Source of the DNA: an uncultured Planctomycetaceae bacterium
GTDB lineage: Bacteria; Planctomycetota; Planctomycetia; Pirellulales; UBA1268
NCBI GenBank assembly: GCA_903885855.1
Contig: CAISKG010000111.1
Span: forward strand, 1-18,375
Reading direction: 5' to 3'
DNA length: 18,375 bases
A program made the translations under genes and the position numbers. Shown here piece after piece: positions 14,755 through 18,375 of the stretch. The notes below the pieces were generated by a model that was not told where the DNA came from, searched no databases, and saw only the letters and a list, made by a program, of their open reading frames with translations. Each line of letters begins with the position of its first letter. Position 1 is the stretch's first letter.

Positions 14755-16377
14755 ATGGACGACGGCGCGACCGATCCGGCCGGGGCCTTCCTCCCGCCGT
14801 CGCGACTCCCCCCGTGGGGCGTGGCCGATCTCCCCGAGCCCGAGCCGCTCGGCAGCCGGTCGCTGTGGTCGTTCATCGGGCCCGGGATCGTGATGTGCGG
14901 GATCGCCATCGCCGGCGGCGAGTGGCTCGTGGGGGCCGACATCACCGCGCGCTACGGCGGGGGGCTGATGTGGATCGCGACCCTCGCGATCGTGGTCCAG
15001 CTCTTCTACAACCTCGAATGCGGCCGCTACGCGCTGTACTGCGGCGAGCCGATGATCACCGGCTTCATGCGGCTCTGGCCCGGGCCCGCGGCCTGGATCG
15101 GGATCGTGTTCGTGCTCTCGATCGGGGCCCTCATCCCGGCCATGTCCACCAACGCGGCCGCCGTGGCCGTGGCGGCCTGGCTGGGGCGGCCGCCGATGGC
15201 CGCCGACGCCTGGATGGTGAAGCTCGTCGCCTACCTGCTGCTGGGGGCGGTGACCCTGCCGATCCTGGTGGGCGGCAAGGTCTACACCATGCTCCAGGCG
15301 ATCTTCACCATCAAGGTGGTGGTGGTGCTGGGGTTCTGCCTGCTGATGGGGCTGCTGTTCGTCGACCGGGAGCGCTGGTGGCTGATCTTCAGCGGCTTCC
15401 TCCGCTTCGGCACCGTCCCGATCACCGACGCCGATGGCCGCGAGCGCGTCGTCAACGCGCTGGGCCACTGGGCCGCCACCGGCACCTGGCCGCGCCTCGA
15501 TCTGCAGAACATCGCCCTCATCGGCGCCTTCGCCGGCTACGCGGGCGCCGGCGGATTGAGCAACGCCACCTATGCCAACTACGTCCGCGACAAGGGCTGG
15601 GGGATGGGCGCGCGGGTGGGGGCGATCCCCAGCCTCGTCGGCGGCCGGACGATCACCCTCTCCCACCTCGGGAAGGTGTTCCCGGTCACGCCCGACAACC
15701 TGCGCCGTTTCCGCGGCTGGTGGAAGTACGTGGTCACCGACCAGGTGTGCGTGTGGATGCCGGGCTGTTTCATGGGGATGGCCCTGCCGGGGCTGATCTC
15801 GCTGGAGTTCGCCCGGCATTCGACCCTTTACGCGCACAAGAAGGATCTCGACTGGGCCCAGGCCCTGATCTCCGCCGACGGCATCCGCAACGGCATCGCC
15901 GACCCCCGCCTGGCGCAGATCCTCTGGACCGCGACGCTCGTGGTGGGGATGGTGGTCCTCGTGCCGAGCCAGCTGGCCGTGGTGGAGGATTTCGCGCGCA
16001 AGTGGACCGACGTCGTCTGGTCGGGGGTGTCGCGGATGCGCGACACCGCCCGCCCCGGCGCGATCCGCTCCCTCTACTACGGGATCCTCGCCTTCTACGT
16101 GGTGTGGAGCTACTTCTGCGCCTGGCTGTTCAACACCTACGGCAGCCCGAAGCTGATGGCCACCTTCATCGCCAACTTCAACAACCTCGCCCTCGGCGGC
16201 ACCGCCTTCGCCGTCCTGGCGGTGAACCGGCGTTTCCTCCCCCCCGAGCTGCGCCCCGGGCGGCTGGCGGTGGCGGGGCTGTGGGCCTGCGGGATCTTCT
16301 ACCTCGGGCTGATGGCGCTGGTGTTCCGCGTCAACAGCTGGCCCATGATCCACGCCTGGCTCACCGGCGCCGCCTGA
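14755..16377 (+). CDS. Nramp-like divalent metal transporter family membrane protein
   Basis: A 540-residue membrane protein with about 11 hydrophobic helices and a cytoplasmic N-terminus of about 35 residues. It fits the Nramp superfamily (LeuT-like fold) by the opening WSFIGPGIVMCGIAIAGGEW (residues 38-57) and its overall layout. Canonical Nramp carriers bind metal through DPGN in helix 1 and MPH in helix 6. Here the first is GGEW (54-57) and the helix-6 region reads GAGGLSNATYANYV (264-277), so neither is present. It belongs to a divergent branch with unknown substrate. The ATG at 14755 has GGGGGA about 9 bases upstream. It is divergent from the exported tandem cyclase, and the redoxin-copper fusion follows 115 bp downstream. 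Confidence 0.87.
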   Translation: MDDGATDPAGAFLPPSRLPPWGVADLPEPEPLGSRSLWSFIGPGIVMCGIAIAGGEWLVGADITARYGGGLMWIATLAIVVQLFYNLECGRYALYCGEPMITGFMRLWPGPAAWIGIVFVLSIGALIPAMSTNAAAVAVAAWLGRPPMAADAWMVKLVAYLLLGAVTLPILVGGKVYTMLQAIFTIKVVVVLGFCLLMGLLFVDRERWWLIFSGFLRFGTVPITDADGRERVVNALGHWAATGTWPRLDLQNIALIGAFAGYAGAGGLSNATYANYVRDKGWGMGARVGAIPSLVGGRTITLSHLGKVFPVTPDNLRRFRGWWKYVVTDQVCVWMPGCFMGMALPGLISLEFARHSTLYAHKKDLDWAQALISADGIRNGIADPRLAQILWTATLVVGMVVLVPSQLAVVEDFARKWTDVVWSGVSRMRDTARPGAIRSLYYGILAFYVVWSYFCAWLFNTYGSPKLMATFIANFNNLALGGTAFAVLAVNRRFLPPELRPGRLAVAGLWACGIFYLGLMALVFRVNSWPMIHAWLTGAA

Positions 16378-16407
16378 CGCGGCGCAGCGGCGGGCAGGGC
16401 GGGGCGA

Positions 16408-16413
16408 TATCAT
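16408..16413 (+). promoter_or_regulatory. Possible -10 box of the redoxin-copper fusion gene
   Basis: TATCAT matches TATAAT at 5 of 6 positions and lies 79 bases before the chosen ATG, in a strongly GC-rich gap. No -35 element is recognisable. If it is used, the in-frame ATG at 16412 sits inside the box and cannot be the start. Confidence 0.3.
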
Positions 16414-16492
16414 GCGACGGGGGATTCGCGGCGGCCGGCACGCGCCGGGCCCCGCGCGTCACACCCGCACCCGCATCCGCCCGGGGGACTCC

Positions 16493-18337
16493 ATGACCAC
16501 CGCCGCGCCGCTCCTCGCCCGTCTCTTCCTCGGCCTGGCCCTCCTCGGCCCCGCGGCCGCCGCGGTCGCCGCCGACGCCCCGCCGCGCCCGGCGCCGGGC
16601 GACGTGGTCGGGGAGCTGGGCTTCAAGGACATCCGCTACCTCCCGCGCACGCTCCGCGACTTCGGCGACCGCGAGGCCTTCGTGCTCGTGTTCACCAACA
16701 CCACCTGCCCGCTCGCGCAGCGATCCTGGCCCAAGCTCGCGCGGCTCGAGCAGGACTACCGCGACCGCGGGGTGCAGTTCGTGGCGGTCAACGTCGGGGT
16801 CGACGACGCCATCCCCGACATCGCCCAGCAGGCGATCGACTTCGGCGTGGAGTTCCCCTTCGTGAAGGACGCCGACCACTCGTGCGTGCGCGCCACCGGC
16901 GCCGAGCGCACCCCGGAGGTGGTCGTCCTCGACCGCGAGCGGCGCCTGCGCTACCGCGGCCGGATCGACGACCAGCTCCGCCTCGGCGGCACTCGCCCCG
17001 CCGCCACGCGCGAGGATCTCCGCGAGGCGCTCGACGACCTCCTCGCCGGCCGCGCGGTGGCCGTGGCCGAGACGCCGGTGGACGGCTGCCTGATCACGGC
17101 GCCGCCCGAGCGCAGCCCGAGGACCGACCTCACCTTCCACGAGCACGTCGAGCCGCTGCTGCAGAAGCACTGCCAGGAGTGCCACCACGACGGCGGGCCC
17201 GCCCCCTTCGCGCTGGTCGACGCCGACGAGGTCGCCGGCCACGCCGGGATGATCGCCGAGACGGTGGCCGAGGGGCGCATGCCCCCCTGGTACGCCGGGC
17301 GGAAGCACGCCATGGCCAACGCGCGCGGGATGTCGGCGGAGGAGCGGGCGATCGTCGCCGACTGGGTGGCGGCCGGCACGCCGGCGGGGGATCCGGCGAA
17401 GGCGCCGGAACGGCTCGTCTTCTCCGACTCCGAGTGGGAGATCGGCACGCCCGATCTGGTGACGACGGCGCTCGAGACGCACACGCTGCCGGCCGACGGG
17501 TTCGTGGACTACAAGTACGTCATCCTCCCGCACGTCTTCCTGCGCGACACCTGGATCTCGGCCGCCGAGATCCTCCCCTCGAACCCGCGCGTCGTGCACC
17601 ACTGCAACCTGGCCTTCGCCACGATCGGGAGCAAGTTCAGCGACGGCAACTTCATCACCGGCCGCGTCCCCGGCGGCACGCCGATGGTCCTCGACGACGG
17701 CATCGCGCTGTGCATCCCGGCCGGCTCGGTCCTCGCCCTCCAGATCCACTACACCACCACCGGCAAGCCCGAGACCAACCGGATGTCGGTGGGGCTGCGC
17801 TACCCGCGCACGCGGGTCCACAAGCGGCTCCACCACGAGCAGGTGACGACGCAGAAGATCGAGATCCCCGCCGGCGCGCCCGCGCATCCGGTGATCGCCA
17901 GCCGCGTCCTCCCCTGCAACGCCAGCGGCCTGGGGATGTTCGCCCACATGCACCTGCGCGGGAAGGACATGACCTTCCTCGCCCACCCCCCGGTCGCCGA
18001 GGGCGCCGAAGCGGCTCCCCCGGAGACGCTCCTCACGATCCCCAACTACCACTACGGCTGGCAGCAGAACTACCGCTGGGAGCCAGGATCGCGCTCCTTC
18101 CCGCGCGGGACGCGGATCGAGGTCGTGGCCCATTACGACAACTCGGCCTTCAATCCCTTCAATCCCGACGCCGGGAAGGTGGTCCGCCACGGGCCGCAGA
18201 CGGTGGACGAGATGATGTTCGGCTTCTTCTTCTACACCGACGACGACGAGGATCTCGACCTCGCCGTGGACCCGGCCACGGGACATGTCCTCCCGGCGGC
18301 GCCTGCCACGGGCGACGCGGCCGCCGCCGGCTCCTGA
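16493..18337 (+). CDS. Secreted redoxin / cytochrome c / copper type II monooxygenase-like fusion
   Basis: A 614-residue exported protein with three domains. A signal peptide covers residues 1-27. A redoxin domain (about 33-190) contains TTCPLAQRSWPKL with one cysteine, C72, and no CxxC pair. A small cytochrome c-like domain (about 212-295) has C227-QE-C230-H231. The C-terminal half (about 325-590) resembles the peptidylglycine alpha-hydroxylating/dopamine beta-monooxygenase fold. All expected copper ligands are visible: H369-H370 in VVHHCNL, H419 in LQIHY, H485-M-H487 in FAHMHLRG, and M574 in DEMMFGFFFY. In that enzyme class two coppers hydroxylate a C-H bond using O2 and a reductant. Here the attached haem could deliver electrons; the substrate is unknown. 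The start at 16493 is preferred to the in-frame ATG at 16412 because it places the signal peptide at the N-terminus. Confidence 0.9.
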   Translation: MTTAAPLLARLFLGLALLGPAAAAVAADAPPRPAPGDVVGELGFKDIRYLPRTLRDFGDREAFVLVFTNTTCPLAQRSWPKLARLEQDYRDRGVQFVAVNVGVDDAIPDIAQQAIDFGVEFPFVKDADHSCVRATGAERTPEVVVLDRERRLRYRGRIDDQLRLGGTRPAATREDLREALDDLLAGRAVAVAETPVDGCLITAPPERSPRTDLTFHEHVEPLLQKHCQECHHDGGPAPFALVDADEVAGHAGMIAETVAEGRMPPWYAGRKHAMANARGMSAEERAIVADWVAAGTPAGDPAKAPERLVFSDSEWEIGTPDLVTTALETHTLPADGFVDYKYVILPHVFLRDTWISAAEILPSNPRVVHHCNLAFATIGSKFSDGNFITGRVPGGTPMVLDDGIALCIPAGSVLALQIHYTTTGKPETNRMSVGLRYPRTRVHKRLHHEQVTTQKIEIPAGAPAHPVIASRVLPCNASGLGMFAHMHLRGKDMTFLAHPPVAEGAEAAPPETLLTIPNYHYGWQQNYRWEPGSRSFPRGTRIEVVAHYDNSAFNPFNPDAGKVVRHGPQTVDEMMFGFFFYTDDDEDLDLAVDPATGHVLPAAPATGDAAAAGS

Positions 18338-18375
18338 CGCGCCGGGCCGCCGCGAGCGCCGCGCGCCGCGCGCCG

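Noticed and set aside
16412..16492. N-terminal extension of the redoxin-copper fusion from ATG 16412
   Set aside because: It would bury the signal peptide behind 27 Arg-rich residues, and the ATG lies within a possible -10 box.
16361..18286. A 641-codon open frame on the - strand opposite the redoxin-copper fusion
   Set aside because: The + strand encodes all expected catalytic motifs; the antisense frame is an artefact of GC-biased third positions.
1..18375. Mobile element, CRISPR array, tRNA or rRNA
   Set aside because: No transposase, integrase, regularly spaced repeats, long terminal inverted repeats or RNA gene sequence was seen on either strand; base composition is uniform.

Overview
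The window reads as chromosomal DNA of a planctomycete, probably of the Pirellulales type. It has very high GC with strong G/C bias at third codon positions. It carries the lineage-typical pair of a secreted cytochrome protein (PSCyt1/DUF1549/DUF1553, 'PSD1') followed by a DUF1501 protein, a secreted redoxin/cytochrome/copper-monooxygenase fusion, and genes of the futalosine route to menaquinone. I see no rRNA, tRNA, CRISPR array, transposase or phage gene. The assignment rests on family content only.

Left part (1-6619, all + strand): the last 42 codons of an unidentified protein; a stand-alone metal-dependent cyclase/hydrolase of the kynurenine-formamidase superfamily; the PSD1 gene and the DUF1501 gene, 5 bp apart and surely an operon; then a short sulfotransferase.

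Middle part (6643-11432): a COG0523/CobW-type GTP-dependent metal chaperone on the - strand, divergent from a DUF418 membrane protein. The 256 bp between them hold an AT-richer island with a plausible cobW promoter. Then come mqnB (futalosine hydrolase) and mqnD (1,4-dihydroxy-6-naphthoate synthase), overlapping by 4 bp, which give two steps of menaquinone synthesis.

Right part (11454-18337): an HPF/RaiA-like ribosome-associated protein (-) divergent from an NhaR-type LysR regulator (+). The regulator's promoter contains a perfect T-N11-A palindrome between its -35 and -10 boxes. Next is an exported protein made of two fused cyclase domains (-), divergent from an Nramp-like transporter (+) that lacks the canonical metal-binding motifs. 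Last is the secreted redoxin-cytochrome c-PHM/DBM-like fusion with all six expected copper ligands.

The most unusual items are the tandem cyclase, in which each domain has lost a different, complementary part of the metal site; the redoxin/haem/copper fusion; the stand-alone cyclase with Gln in place of a metal-ligand Glu; and two palindromic operator candidates. Metal handling (CobW, Nramp-like carrier, metal-dependent cyclases, copper enzyme) and respiration (menaquinone enzymes, secreted c-type cytochromes) recur, but a functional link between these loci is inference.
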